A stretch of 62,000 nt of DNA from Phoronis australis. Its lineage: Eukaryota > Phoronida > Phoronidae. Below are positions 1 through 11,360 of the stretch, one piece after another (within the stretch, counting starts at the first letter, position 1; the number at the start of each line of letters is the position of its first letter). The translations under genes were made by a program, and so were the position numbers. The DNA lies in assembly GCA_002633005.1 (NCBI GenBank), contig NMRA01000060.1, forward strand, positions 165,472 through 227,471, in the 5' to 3' direction. Under the pieces are notes generated by a model. It saw only the letters and a list, made by a program, of their open reading frames with translations. It had not been told where the DNA came from and did not search any database.

Positions 1-1657
1 TATACGTTGGTTATTTCAGCCACCAAAATATAGCTTTTGATCTATTTTGTATGTTACTCATTTTTGTTGCTGAAAACATGCAATTTTTGAGACGGCTAAT
101 ATGCCCAATTGTGCCAATTTGTGTTATCATGCTCCAGCGGCGAAATTAGGGGTCATTGAGTGCACAAAATTTGGCATTTGGGTTTTTGTTACGATACCTA
201 CCCATGTACAAAAAATGAAGTTGTTTTAAATTTTGACGTATAGACTGATTTTTGAAAATCTACTGGTTTTTATATGGACTGCCTCTTAATTGTTCTAGCT
301 CTGACTCAATTGTTTGGGCCTTGTGCATATACATGAACGTGTAGACTGCGTTCAATATGAATACCCTAGTGTGACTTACAGCTCGAAACGGAATTCCCAA
401 GAACATAGGTTATGATAATGGCAGTAATTTTGCCGGTGGAGTTAAGGAACTACTTGTTCGTGATTCTCTTTAGGAGTGGAAAGAAAACAAAGGTAACCGT
501 TGTTAAAAGTCAATGTCATCGTCGTGGGTGGTTTATGGAAATGTCAGATTTTTTCGGTGAAGAATGTTATTAAACATAGTCTTTACTATATAATGAAATT
601 TTGGACGATGAGAAGTTACACGCTGTGTTTTGTGAAACCAAAAATGTCGAGAATATTTAATCGTTACCTATTTCATCAGATGATCCTATACATTTTTAAG
701 CCAGAACCGCCTAATATTGATTTGCTACACACGGGTAAGAATTTCAGTTCACCTCAGCCAAAGGTGTTTTGACAACATCTTTTGTCGATCACTCAGATTT
801 CTCGAAAATGTAGTGGACGTATGACTGATTATTAGACAGAAGTGGTTTGTTTATGGTTTACTGTGGTCGGTATTTTAGAAACATAGAAATTTGCTAAAAA
901 TATTGTAATTGAAGGTCTCAGTTGACAAAAGTCGCTACCCACATTCTGAGGTCGCGTTTGTCGAGTTAGTTTTCATTGCAGTGAATCTTACAGTTTATGA
1001 ACCAGTCTTTAGGCCTCCGCGCAGGTGGCCAGCTTCGGAATGACTGATGAGTTAATTATAATATATAGTTAGCACTATTTCATAGCATGGTGGGACACGC
1101 TTCAGATAATTATAATTAAACAAACAACCACGAGAGAAGTTGCACGTCTTACGTGGTCCAATTCTAGTAAATGTTTGCGACCCAATCAAACAGTGGTGGC
1201 TACTGAGTCCACTGTTGCCAATGTCACTGAGACTGGCGGTTGAATCTATCAAGCTCATTCACTTTACTAAAATGGAAGAAAATGTTGGTTAACATCCTTC
1301 TTTCATGGATGCAACAAATATGTTGCCGTACATGTGACTGAGCAAAGTATTGTTGTCAAGCGTTAAACATTTTAAGCTATACATTTGTTATTAAATGTTA
1401 CTAATGATAACGCTAATATCAGATTCTACGAGAGTAACACATGCTTCTTGGAATACCATTGCCTTAAGTCAATAAAAATGTTTGTCATTTGATTTGATGA
1501 GTACTGTTGCTGAGGTATGTGAAAGAAAAACCAAGTAGTTAGTTCGTAGGAATTGAATTGCGTTAATGAGGGAAGAACGTTGTCAAACGTGATTCTAGGA
1601 CGCTAGCTATTTCATTGAAACAATGTTTTTGTTTAACATGGTGCATAATATGTATAC
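1..1657. other. Non-coding stretch, left edge
   Basis: No exon could be supported on either strand. The short open frames here lack splice context, recognisable domains and protein-like composition. Because the Tie-like exons are read on the minus strand towards the left edge, this stretch is most likely an intron of that gene, ahead of its later exons (further ectodomain, membrane segment, kinase), which lie outside the window. This is inference from exon order. Confidence 0.5.
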
Positions 1658-1807
1658 CTTTGTCACATTTGACTCCATGAAAGCCTGCCGCACACGAGCA
1701 TCCATAAGGATCAAGAGTGCAGACGGTCTTGGCTTTGCAACCATTGCGTGCCCCTCTTTCGTCACAGGTTGCGGTACATTCTCTACCGAAAAGGTTGGGA
1801 CCACATG
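1658..1807 (-). CDS. Tie-like receptor, EGF-type exon (partial gene)
   Basis: The exon is 150 bases, phase 1 at both ends, between a TTTACAG acceptor and a G|GTATAC donor. It encodes a cysteine-rich module of about 50 residues: CGPNLFGREC, then CDERGARNGCKAKTVC, then DPYGCSCAAGFHGVKC. The DPYGCSC..G..G..C pattern is characteristic of the EGF-like modules in Tie/TEK receptor tyrosine kinases and their expanded relatives in marine deuterostomes. It would lie in the extracellular part of a membrane receptor. It is the last exon of this gene seen in the window, following the EGF exon at 4767-4898. No kinase domain is visible, so receptor kinase identity is inferred from family resemblance. A scavenger-receptor or EGF-only protein remains possible. 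Confidence 0.8.
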
Positions 1808-4766
1808 CTGTAAACAAAAACACCAAGGGAATAATAACAACAAAGCAATTCCACTTCATGTATTGTATCCCTTTGGGCATAACATGATTGAAGAAGGGGC
1901 CTTGTTGCAGGTTAATGCAAATCAAAAATAACGAAATCCGCTCATTTTGCAATTTCCTCCCCAAGTTCCAAAACGTTTTAGACATGCAGTTAATCTCCTT
2001 GTAGGAACATTAAAAGGAACTTAATGGGCGTAAACTACATTATTTAGATATACTATTTTATCCCATTACAAAGATGGTTGAGTATAGTCGGAGGCAGCAG
2101 ATATGTTATTAAAGGGAGACTGTAAACATCATTGCGTTTTCTTAAGAGCAGTAAAAACAACTTTCCAGGGAACACACACGGGCAGATTGAAGGTGACCTA
2201 GGGGACCCAGCTACCTTAATAACAGCCTCTAGAGTGTGTAAAGCAAGTCATTAGTGACACACAGCTACTTTTCATCGTGATTCTTCGAGAAGTTTGGTGG
2301 ACAGGGAGGCAGAAAGCAAACGACGAAAAAACAACAAAACCCTTCCATGATCAACAGAGTTGATCAAATCCATTCGATACTGGGCAGGGGTGTTGTCTAC
2401 GTGATAGCATTTTTGACAAATTTAATACACATCCATTGAACTTGGTAGATATCAAGGCAACCGTCTAGAAAACAAAATATTGCCATTAGATGACTCAGGA
2501 GTAATTGGACATGTCCCAAATTCCATGTCAGTTCTACGATATTCAATCGAAACATGCCAATTTTTTGAAGATCTGAACTTTTATTGAGCCTTAGGCAAAA
2601 AATTAAATTGCCACAAGGGGGCGCCACAGCACTAGGACCATTCAAAAATTTGCCCGTCAGCCACGCAGTTTGTAGACTTAACATATGGCAGTTTTTAAGA
2701 ATGATCCTTAGAGTGATTTGTCCGATAGAGAGGCAAACTTTAACAATCAGACTCGAAAACAATTAAAAACAGTCAATGCAGTCTAGTCAGTTACCACTTA
2801 TTTTTAGACGAATCGTTCACTTGTTGAAAAAGCGTGGAAATTTTGTCACTAGTATATTTTTTGCGCTCTTTCAGAATATCAAAAGAGACAAGTGGCCTGC
2901 CACTTATTTTTTCGCCACCTTGGATTTAAATATGACGACAATAAAATTGAATTCTATATCTTGCGATCAACAAAACCCTAAAATATTTAAAAAATAACAT
3001 TGTTTCTCGCCATATGAGTTCCGTGACAATTTAAGTACCTTATTAGTAAAAAACAAAGAAATAAGTGATAACACTGGAGTGTTTAAGTAAAAATTGCAGT
3101 TTTTGCATGAAATTTAATACACAGCTGTCAGTCTGATACTAATTTATAGACCACTGAGCATACACATTACTTTTAACAAAACTTTGGAAGCGACGAAATT
3201 ATTTTTATTGCATTGACAAACGGTACGCATTCTTTTTAAATACTAACACCGAGCTCCACAGCAGGTGTTACGTGCCTCGATAATCTCGTGATATGTTATT
3301 TTTATTATCAACTGCGTTAGGTCTCTCAATAGATCCAAAAAATTCCAGACGCCGACACAAAAGCGATCTAATGTGTATTGTTTGAGTTGTGTTGACTGTA
3401 GCGTATCAAATATTGACATGACTTGTAAGATTTTGAAACTTAGACTTAATGAACATTTTAAGGAAAAAACAGTTCTGTTATCAGCCATGTGATAGATACC
3501 GGTCACATTGGTATTTTAGATCACGATGCTTGTAAATTCCGTCTGTTAGTAAAGGAAAGTTTCAAAATTTTAGAACACAAACACTAACTCGATAGAGTGG
3601 CGACACCCTATAACATCCAGCTATTCACATACTGAGTAATTTTTCCCGTCATATACTTTGCATGTTGTGTGTTTCCATTCTCTTCACAATACAGCTTAGT
3701 GGAACTTGCGAAACGTCGAGTACTGGTAGAAACACGGAATTTTCTAAATATTGATCGTCAGTTTTATTCAGATGTGTTCCTATAACGCAAGTTTATCCTC
3801 ATGTTACAGCCAAAAACGGATACAATAAGTATAGTTCTGCCAATTATAACGATCCCCCACGAAGAGATTTGGAGATACACCAGTGGAAGTTGGACGCCAG
3901 ATAGACTTGGTCCTTAAATTAGGGGCGTTGCACGAAAAGATCCCAATTTATATCCGATAATGTTGAGAAGTCAACGTGGACTACACTTTTGATGTGTATC
4001 GAGCCAAAATTATCACAGTAATGAAATTAAAACCGAACAAATAAGGACAGTTTGGTATTTTCACAAATCCACAAATACAGTGTACATGTACGTTGTTGCT
4101 TTAGGGAACTTAATTTAGTCCCTATTTGGGACTGTTTCATGCAACTGGACACTGATCTCTAAAGTACGCCGGGGCTTACGTACTGGCCGGGTGTGATATG
4201 TTGTTTGGATGCTTAGGGTAACTTCTAAGTTTGGAGGGAACGATTGACAAAGGCAATTTTAATGCTGTTTCTCGTAGTTTTGGTACAGTAATAAATAAAC
4301 GCAGGATCCCTGTTAAACGCCAACAGGGATGTCATTTTCGGATCGTAAGCACGGAATTCCAACTAGAAACTAGTACATTCGTGAAATGCTTTGCAACTGA
4401 CTAGAAATATTTGATCAACGAGTAAAACAGGAGAAAGCGTATGTTTTTCAAGCGATATTTGCTCTCTGAAAACCTCAAAACTCGGTACTTTCGATAATCC
4501 CAAGATCCCCAATTTCAGGCAAAGAACCGTGCTTCGTACCGTATTTACTATACTGAAACTGAGAAAACTGTGTGTAATGAATAAGTACGCATGTTTTTCA
4601 AGCATCTACATGTACAAGTACCAAAACAATGTTTTACCCAAAATGTACAGTTCACCTCCAGTGAGATTTCCAAGAAAAAGATCTCTCTAGTCTGGGTATG
4701 AATCTGAAGATCGGACATCACATACTGTAGTTCCTTTTGTCTGCAGTTATGGCAAAGAAACGTTAC
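1808..4766. other. Intron of Tie-like gene, with dispersed repeat
   Basis: No exon was found between the two EGF exons. Around 2600-2760 is a fragment of the dispersed repeat also present at 37.6 kb, including a CTCF-like 16-mer at 2610-2625. The remainder is AT-rich and unremarkable. Confidence 0.5.
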
Positions 4767-4898
4767 CTTCATCACATGTCGTTCCTTTAAATCCCGGTGG
4801 ACAAATACATTCCCCTGTGATATCGTGGCAGATTCCACCATTCACACAAACTGGACACGAAAATTGACAAAAGCCACCATACTTTCCATGAGGACAAA
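4767..4898 (-). CDS. Tie-like receptor, EGF exon (partial gene)
   Basis: The exon is 132 bases (44 codons), phase 1-1. It is bounded by an acceptor CGTTTCAG and a donor GAAG|GTAACG. The module reads CPHGKYGGFCQFSCPVCVNG, followed by GICHDITGECICPPGFKG and TTCDE, with the cysteines spaced as in a laminin/Tie-type EGF repeat. The CPVC.NGG.CHD.TGECICPPGF.G..C signature is the one I associate with invertebrate Tie1/2-like receptors. It sits between an Ig-like exon (5965-6210) and another EGF exon (1658-1807), the order expected for a Tie ectodomain. All flanking introns are phase 1, so the module can be skipped or duplicated without a frameshift. The frame is intact and the splice sites are canonical. 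Confidence 0.85.
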
Positions 4899-5964
4899 CT
4901 GAAACGAGTATGAAGGCACTGGGTTTAATACACGCATAATAGAAAAAAAAACGACACCCGTGTCTTCAACAGGTGCCTCAATTTATTTAAAAATCCACAT
5001 TTCAGCTGTATTGAAAAATAAAAAAGAAACGAAAACAAAATGGAAATAAAAACGACTACTATACGTGACTTTCATCATTATCTCAATGGTTATATCAAAT
5101 TTTGAATTGAAATGATTTGTTATTAGACATAAAAATAATTCTCAAATGATTGTTTTACAAGCAAGTCAATAAAAATCGTGGCATTTCATGAAAATTTTAT
5201 CAATTTACATTGTAGTTGAATTTCAGGTAAATGTAACGCCCACAGTCAGTGTCGTTTGCGAATCAATTTCCTGATGCAATATTACGCATAGAAATCATAC
5301 TAAATGTTAAACCCGGTCTCTTGTACCCACTGTTCATTTAGCACTAAAATTTAAGCTAAAGACTATTGGCTGGCATCTCACGAATTTTCATGTAATCACC
5401 CGTACTTAGTTACGGTTACGTATGTAGGCCTAGGTTACTGAACTTATGTACATCTCGCACTGGTACCATTACTAACCATGGGGTTTACTGGACCTGTTTA
5501 CGCCTGTTTGGTGCGTTAAATGTACTATTAACTCCTTGGACATTTTCTGGCCACATTATAATGATATTATTTTGTTTTATACAATTAAAAATAGACAGTA
5601 TTACCGTCTGTTCATGTTCTCTTCACACTAAGGCAACTAAACTAGACTTTGCGTAGGCGTGTCACAACATCAAAGTATCACAAACATAGGACACAATATG
5701 ATTGGTTAAACAAAATCTACGTTCTCGATGAAAGATGTGTAGAATTAAATAAATACCTTCCTATGATCAAGATATGCACCATGAAAATATTTTGAAAACC
5801 TGTCGTAATAATATTAGAAAACCTCGAAAACATGAGAAGTAGGTAAGTTTAAAAATATTTTGTTCGAAATTGGTGAGCTTTTACCGTGCTAGTTAAATTT
5901 TTGAAGAATGCAAGTTCAGCAAGTGAACTAAGGTTGTTTCGTGCAATTTAGGGCTATACTGTAC
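4899..5964. other. Intron of Tie-like gene
   Basis: AT-rich intron between the EGF and second Ig exons. I see no further exon and no clear repeat. Confidence 0.5.
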
Positions 5965-6210
5965 CTCTTACGATTAGACGGATTATTGTTGGCCAGTTTT
6001 TAGCATCTTCACATTGAACTGTGTAAACGCCACTTCGTTCAATTTTTGCAATCATATGCACTTGACGTTTTCCATTCCAACGTACGAGGGAGCCACCATC
6101 TTTTCTCCAACGTATCTTCTCATCACAAAACCATCTGGTATTGGACACATCAAACGTTAAATTGTCACCAACGCTTGCTCTTATTGTAACTTTGTCAGGA
6201 ATGAACAAAA
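5965..6210 (-). CDS. Tie-like receptor, Ig-like exon (partial gene)
   Basis: Exon of 246 bases (82 codons), phase 1 at both ends, with acceptor TATCCACAG. The donor is taken as AGAG|GTACAG because that keeps phase 1; the stronger-looking GTAAGA eight bases upstream would give phase 0. The sequence has an Ig-fold outline: PDKVTIRASVGDNLTFDV (A-B strands), then IRWRKDGGSLVRWNGKRQ (C strand with the core Trp), then ERSGVYTVQCEDA (S/D-G-x-Y-x-x-x-C, F strand). The first canonical Cys is replaced, since DNLTFDV has no Cys, although WFC follows. This is seen in divergent receptor Ig domains. It would lie outside the cell, N-terminal to the EGF modules. Confidence 0.7.
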
Positions 6211-6281
6211 CTGTGGATAAAAGCATTTATACCACAATATTAGCCTCGAGTGGCAGATACAACCGCGTAATAACCCATAAA

Positions 6282-6303
6282 GTTATCTCACTAGTGAGAT
6301 AAC
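6282..6303. repeat. 22-bp perfect palindrome
   Basis: The arm GTTATCTCACT is followed immediately by its exact reverse complement AGTGAGATAAC, with no spacer. It lies directly beside the tRNA-like sequence at 6310-6390 and may belong to the same inserted element. Confidence 0.9.
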
Positions 6304-6309
6304 ATTTTG

Positions 6310-6390
6310 GCGGGAAACCGAGTCCGGATTGGAACCCGGCCTCAAGAGTTTGGAGTCACCGACTTTACCACTACAACACTCAGTGACTGA
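6310..6390 (-). repeat. tRNA-derived SINE head or tRNA pseudogene
   Basis: On the minus strand the segment has an A-box-like GTTGTAGTGGTAAAGTCGG, an anticodon-arm-like TGACTCCAAACTC, and a B-box-like GGTTCCAATCC flanked by CCGG/CCGGA stem halves. The spacing is that of a tRNA. The anticodon position would read CCA (Trp type), but I could not form a clean acceptor stem, and no CCA tail or RNA polymerase III terminator is obvious. A tRNA-derived SINE fragment inserted in an intron fits better than a functional tRNA. Confidence 0.5.
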
Positions 6391-9091
6391 CGTCATGGAA
6401 CGTGAAAATAGAATACTTAAATGAGCACGCGCAACAATCGCATGTTCAGCAAAGGGCATTGCACCGACATTTATACGCTATGAGAAATAAGACGCAAAAT
6501 TTCCATAAAAACAATATTTTACTTCAGTGAAATTTTTCTCTCGTGTTCTCTCACTTATAAATCACCGATCTCCAATTTGAATGCCGGTATCGTGTCGTCG
6601 GGATCCTTTGACTAATTAAGCATTATAGTCAGTTGCTAGAGGTAACCTACTTTAGCAGACGATATTTTGTCGGTCGCAGCTTAGCGTGATAAAATGTGTA
6701 GTAAGCTATAATAGTTGCTAAACCTTAATTTGTAAATTCAAGTTATTTCTATTTTGTTTAAATTTTCAATTGGTTTTGAGTATAAGCATTATTTGACAAA
6801 AATAGCTCGGCTTTTCTTAAAAGGTCACGACCTCCGACCCCGGGCCTCTGACATAGAAAGTAGTTACAAAGCCGAGGAGAGTCGAGAAAGGTAGATCGAT
6901 TCATTGCAATGTTTTCGTTCAGTATGCGGTATAAATAGATTATTACATGTTCTCAGTCGTTATCCCCCATATCTATAGCCCGAAGGGATTTTGGAGAATT
7001 ATCACCCGAGGTGTATGAAAGAGCATCGGTATATAATTCAAAGTACACACAAACCTCAAGTTCTGCCAACCAGCTATATTCGTAATCCTGTTCTGGATCA
7101 GCTGGTCAAAATCGGAAATTTTGAGTTTTGTGGCAGTCATATTTGAAGCAGACAACCAGGTGGCGCAAAATACTTCAATTCCATTTCAAAACGTTGGGGG
7201 TGGCGTCACCTTCCTAATAGATACATGTTTGCCAGAAGATACAGAAGCAAACCTTAAAATTAAAATTTCCTCTAGGTGACACACAGGTTGTCAAATTTGT
7301 CCGAAAATTCGCTTATGCCGTCCCATTTATGAAACATACATTCCTGCAAAATTTCATGAACATACACCTGTACATCAAGGGGTTTTGGCAATACCTGTAC
7401 AGCAGGGGACGCCAAACGCCGGAATAATAAATTTTCCTGCCTTGATCTTTGTTTTGTTTTTATATCTGTAGACTGGTGAGAAAAAAAAACGGTATTTTTT
7501 TTCTTGTTTCTTTTAAATAATTAGAAAATAAGAAAAACTCAAAATGACTGAAGATGGGAAAAACTGCCATACGTTTGGTAAGGAAACGCTTTTTCCATTC
7601 GCAAAATATTTATTTTGTCTACTACTGTTTCAAAATCATTTGTCTTTCATTGTTCTCAAACACTGTCTACTTTACACTGTTTAATAATGTGCAAGTTATA
7701 ACTTAATAAGTATTTAGTGTTTCGAGATTTTTTTCTTGAGCACGATTTCACTTCCAGGTAAAGAGGTGGTTACAAATGCCTCTAATGTGCTAGACTGAGG
7801 AGGAGCGAAAAAACAAAAACACCTTTCCCAGCGCGGTCCTGGTTCTGCGGATTCGAAATGTGTCATCCCTCATACCCATTTATCTCAAGGGATATGAATT
7901 TGTCACGTTATCTTGACTACAATATCATTTCCATCTTTGCAACACGTATACATGCAGGTTTGTTTCATCATGTGGATTTTTCCAGTCACGAATACAAGTT
8001 TGTGTACTTTCTAAGATCACTGACATCGCCAAGTCACCCGCTTGACCCAGCAGGACTGGAAAAGATACTAAAGTACATGTACAGGCACTGCCTTAGAGTA
8101 CTTCAATGACTACTTTACAAGTTTTGTCCCATATTTAACACTGAAAAGTTGAACTAAAACAAATGCATACAACCTGTAAATGAAGGTATTTCTGGAAGAA
8201 TTCACGAAAATCGAAACTTACCAGATTAAACGAAGATAACTTTTAAAAAATGTATCAAATACAAGTGGCTTCCCTGGAAGAATATATACACATAACAGGT
8301 CTTTGTACGTGACCTTGCTTTTCATTGGTTACTGTGAATAAGCCAGCTACACAATAACTAGCAGTAGTGGTTCGCACGGGAATCAGTCACGTTCGTGGCT
8401 ACCTTGCTGTCATAAGACAAGAATAAGGATATTAGAAATTCTCAATTTTGGGCTTGGCGTTCTCCAAACAGTGACAGGCTTACATTATTGTTATACGTCT
8501 TTTTTGTCCTACATGACTTTGCCACCAAACTTTTTGAAAGCTTATCAAGGTTTGGTCTGGTGACTATCAAAAGCCAATAATTTGAGTGTGCGTACGTGCA
8601 ATTCAAATTTAAACAAGTAAACAGAGGTAAGATACAAAGACAATTAGTTGACACGGAGAAGATGAATAATAACAAGAAGGATACAAAACTTTCTGATAAT
8701 GGGGATCAGGCAGTTTCGAAAGGGGTGTTAGACGTAAATAATAGAAATACATGTAGTTCCCTAGCATTACGTAATGGAATTAAAGTATCAATACGATAGT
8801 ATATAAAAACATATAGAAAATACAATGCAATGTCTTGCATTTTGTTGTGTACTCTTGGGTACATATATACAACACTGAAACAGCGTCAACCAGGCAGGTC
8901 TGATTTCCAAGAAAATGGTTTGATAATTTTCATGAGTTACAGTCCACAAATTATTTTTTTGAACTACATGTATTATAACACATTGCAATAACTTTTCTTA
9001 ATTTAACCGACTTTTAAGTATCCCAACGTCAGATAGAAACTGTTGTTTCATCTGCTTTAGAAACGGTTTGTCGATCTATCATGTGACTTAC

Positions 9092-9343
9092 CATCGCGCG
9101 TCTGTGGAACCACGGTGAATACTTGTGAATAAAGATTCTCGTTGTTTCCGGCACTGTACGTGCAAAAGAAAACACCAAATGTACTATACGTGATTTCTGC
9201 AGCTGAAGGAGTGTGTGCCGATGGTTTCCCAACCTCTTCAATAGTCAGCTCTGTGCTGTCTCTTCGATTTGTATTGCCGTCTTCGAAACATTGAATGGTC
9301 TTTGATATAGTGTTCACAACACTGCTGATATTGTACAAGGTTT
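9092..9343 (-). CDS. Tie-like receptor, Ig-like exon (partial gene)
   Basis: The exon is 252 bases (84 codons), phase 1-1, with acceptor TTTTTACAG and donor ATG|GTAAGT, both strong. Its product has an Ig-like outline: TLYNISSVVNTISKTIQC (B-strand Cys), a central ELTIEEVGKPSA stretch, then TYSTFGVFFCTYSAGNNEN (F-strand G-x-F-x-C and following A/G), and a closing LYSQVFTVVPQ G strand. Two Cys about 50 residues apart fit a small extracellular Ig domain. It precedes the other Ig-like exon and the EGF exons on the same strand and in the same phase, so it is read as an N-terminal part of the same receptor ectodomain. The domain is too divergent for the family to be named from this exon alone. Confidence 0.7.
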
Positions 9344-11102
9344 CTGTAAAAAGTTCTAACATTACAATCCCGCTGTATTCTTATAGTGAAATAGCAATGA
9401 TTGAAGGCCGCAGAAGAACAAATACTATGGCATGTCACTAGAAAATCGAGGTTTGTTCACTTATGCATACATGTATAAGTTCAATGGTCAAGCTGCGGAT
9501 GTCCCGCTTTCCTATCTTCAACGGTAGCACCTGATAATTTGATTGCTACAGTACAGGTGTATGTTAAGAGCATCCCCCTGAGCCTACGAGTGCTATAAAT
9601 TGTCAAATGTAACGAACTGTTAGGCGTATTGGCTTGCTTTTGTCTATGTCACCGCGAAAATCACCTTTTAATTCGGACAGCTGCGTATAACACCGGCACG
9701 CGGCACGCAATGGTGTTCTATTCAGACCCCTATTCAATACAACCTGTTGTTTGTGCTGGGATCTCGCGATGACGCAACAGGGCGCGACTATTTAGTTTTA
9801 CTTATCATTTGACGGGCTTCTATTTGCGTGGTTGAACTCGCGTTTACTTATTTTACTAAGGCTTTGCTAGGACTATCTGGTTAGCCCAATACATCTATAA
9901 TAACAAAATTCCGTTGAAGTTAGGTTTTAACTCGTCCCATTTAACTAATCAATGTGCAGAGTCGTCACTTTTGGCTTGGTCTCTATTACACCCTCATACA
10001 TTTATACATGAATCTTCGCGGCTAAGTCTTTTTCGCGTAATCGTCTTTCAAACGTGGAATCTATCTTGACATTGAAATGTAAAAACGTTAGCCTAAATGG
10101 TCACCAATGGACTTGTGCTCTTATGTGCATTGTCGTGACAGCTGGAGTTCACGCAAAGTATAAAGCTAGTTGTAACAATATATGGAAAAAGATTTTATAG
10201 ATTCAACTATTGCAGACCTGCGTCTAATTGTTTAGGCGTGTGTGCCCATATGTGGGACACTTAAGAAGAATTGTTTTCTGTAAAAACACATTATTTCGCA
10301 TATATTGAATATGTTGCGTATTTGGAATAAATTATTGGCAACATGTGTTGATAGGTTATTGAAAAAGATATAATTTCTATAGGATTGCTCTGTTGGATAG
10401 AAATAGTTGGATTAACAGCATCAAAAATTGTTTAGCGTAATAGGCATACAGTTCTGTGCTCAAAACTGTATTACTTGTTACAAATTAGATGTTTGAAACA
10501 AAGTATTTGAATATTCAAAACATGTTTTGCCTGAGTCTGTTCCAACAAGACTGAAGTTAAGAACCGATATTTTAGTTGAGTACGAGTTTTAACGTCCGTG
10601 TGTGAAGTTCAATTTCGTCCCGAGCCATCTCTTTTGGCCCAGTTTAGAGCCGCGAATCTGCCATTGCACTTGCAAACTGGTCGTTTTGTAAATACTCTTG
10701 TAACCAAAAGGCGTTGTGTTGTGACACAGATTCTCTGGAGGATGAGCTACATTTTATGTTTGATTGTTATCTTTTTAACTCACCGAGGTTTAATCACAAT
10801 GCGTCACTTCAAGTCCCGAAATTTTCAGATTTCAGAAGCTTAAGAGGCATTATTTGAGAAAATCTGCAAACGATGGCGGAAGCATGTCAAAACTTTGACG
10901 TTTTGGCCCTATGATTTTATTCAGTGATCTAAATCTTTAAGAAAAATGCATTTTTTATTTTCCCAAAACATATTTTTGCAGTAATTTAGACACCCCCACT
11001 TTTTACGGGGAAATGCTTAAAAACTGATTCAGTTCAAGGTTACTTTTCTAAAAAAAACAAAGGTTTACCAACAAACTGAATAGGTTTCAAAACAAAAATA
11101 AG
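9344..11102. other. Non-coding stretch with LINE tail remnant
   Basis: No receptor exon was recognised. Apart from the retroelement remnant at about 10,612-10,830, the stretch is AT-rich and featureless. It is probably part of a long intron of the Tie-like gene if the 21.6 kb exon belongs to it. Confidence 0.4.
10612..10830 (+). pseudogene. Retroelement (LINE-type) C-terminal remnant
   Basis: A plus-strand reading gives LLAQFRAANLPLHLQTGRF. After a frame change it continues as DSLEDELHFMFDC. This matches the pattern I know from the tail of many invertebrate and fish non-LTR retrotransposon polyproteins: a (F/L)-R-x-x-x-x-L-P-L-x-x-E/Q-T-G-R-F motif, then CxxC, then (V/L)EDE-x-HF-x-F-x-C. The frameshift and the lack of an upstream reverse transcriptase show a dead fragment. 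Confidence 0.65.
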
Positions 11103-11360
11103 TTAATCCAAAAAAATCACGTCGTCAAACCTATCGAAATCTTCTGTTATTTTCCGTGAAATGCCCTCAGACATGTACTTCAATGCATGTTTCAGAGCAG
11201 CTCTCCTGCATTGAAAGTAAGATTTTGCGGAAGTTAGAGAGCTCATTAGTATTGGAGGTAGGATTTGAGAATTGCCATGATTTGGGTAGGCGAAGTCACC
11301 CGGGGATTTCAGAACTGCTTTAAGCGATTCAACTTCGTAGCCTTTATCTAATTGTTCTAT
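11103..11360 (-). CDS. Candidate terminal exon, unknown protein
   Basis: An open frame runs from an acceptor (TCAAAACAG) to a TAA stop. It encodes about 85 residues of protein-like composition, including DKGYEVESLKAVLKSPGDF and a charged C-terminus (DFDRFDDVIFLD). The acceptor lies exactly where the homology between the two large segment copies begins: copy 1 runs from the acceptor rightwards (11,361 on) and copy 2 has unrelated sequence on the other side. The exon may therefore be the 3' exon of the decayed gene in copy 1, or a separate gene. I do not recognise the family. Confidence 0.4.
   Translation of the reverse strand: MEQLDKGYEVESLKAVLKSPGDFAYPNHGNSQILPPILMSSLTSAKSYFQCRRAALKHALKYMSEGISRKITEDFDRFDDVIFLD

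Larger units (their letters stand above)
6211..9091. other. Intron of Tie-like gene with palindrome and tRNA-like repeat
   Basis: Holds a perfect palindrome (6282-6303), a tRNA-like sequence on the minus strand just beyond it (about 6310-6390) and a CTCF-like motif at 7154-7169. Open frames in this stretch have no exon features. Confidence 0.5.

Noticed and set aside
6310-6390. Functional tRNA-Trp gene
   Set aside because: No closed acceptor stem or terminator could be drawn, and the location inside a receptor intron beside a palindrome favours a repeat.
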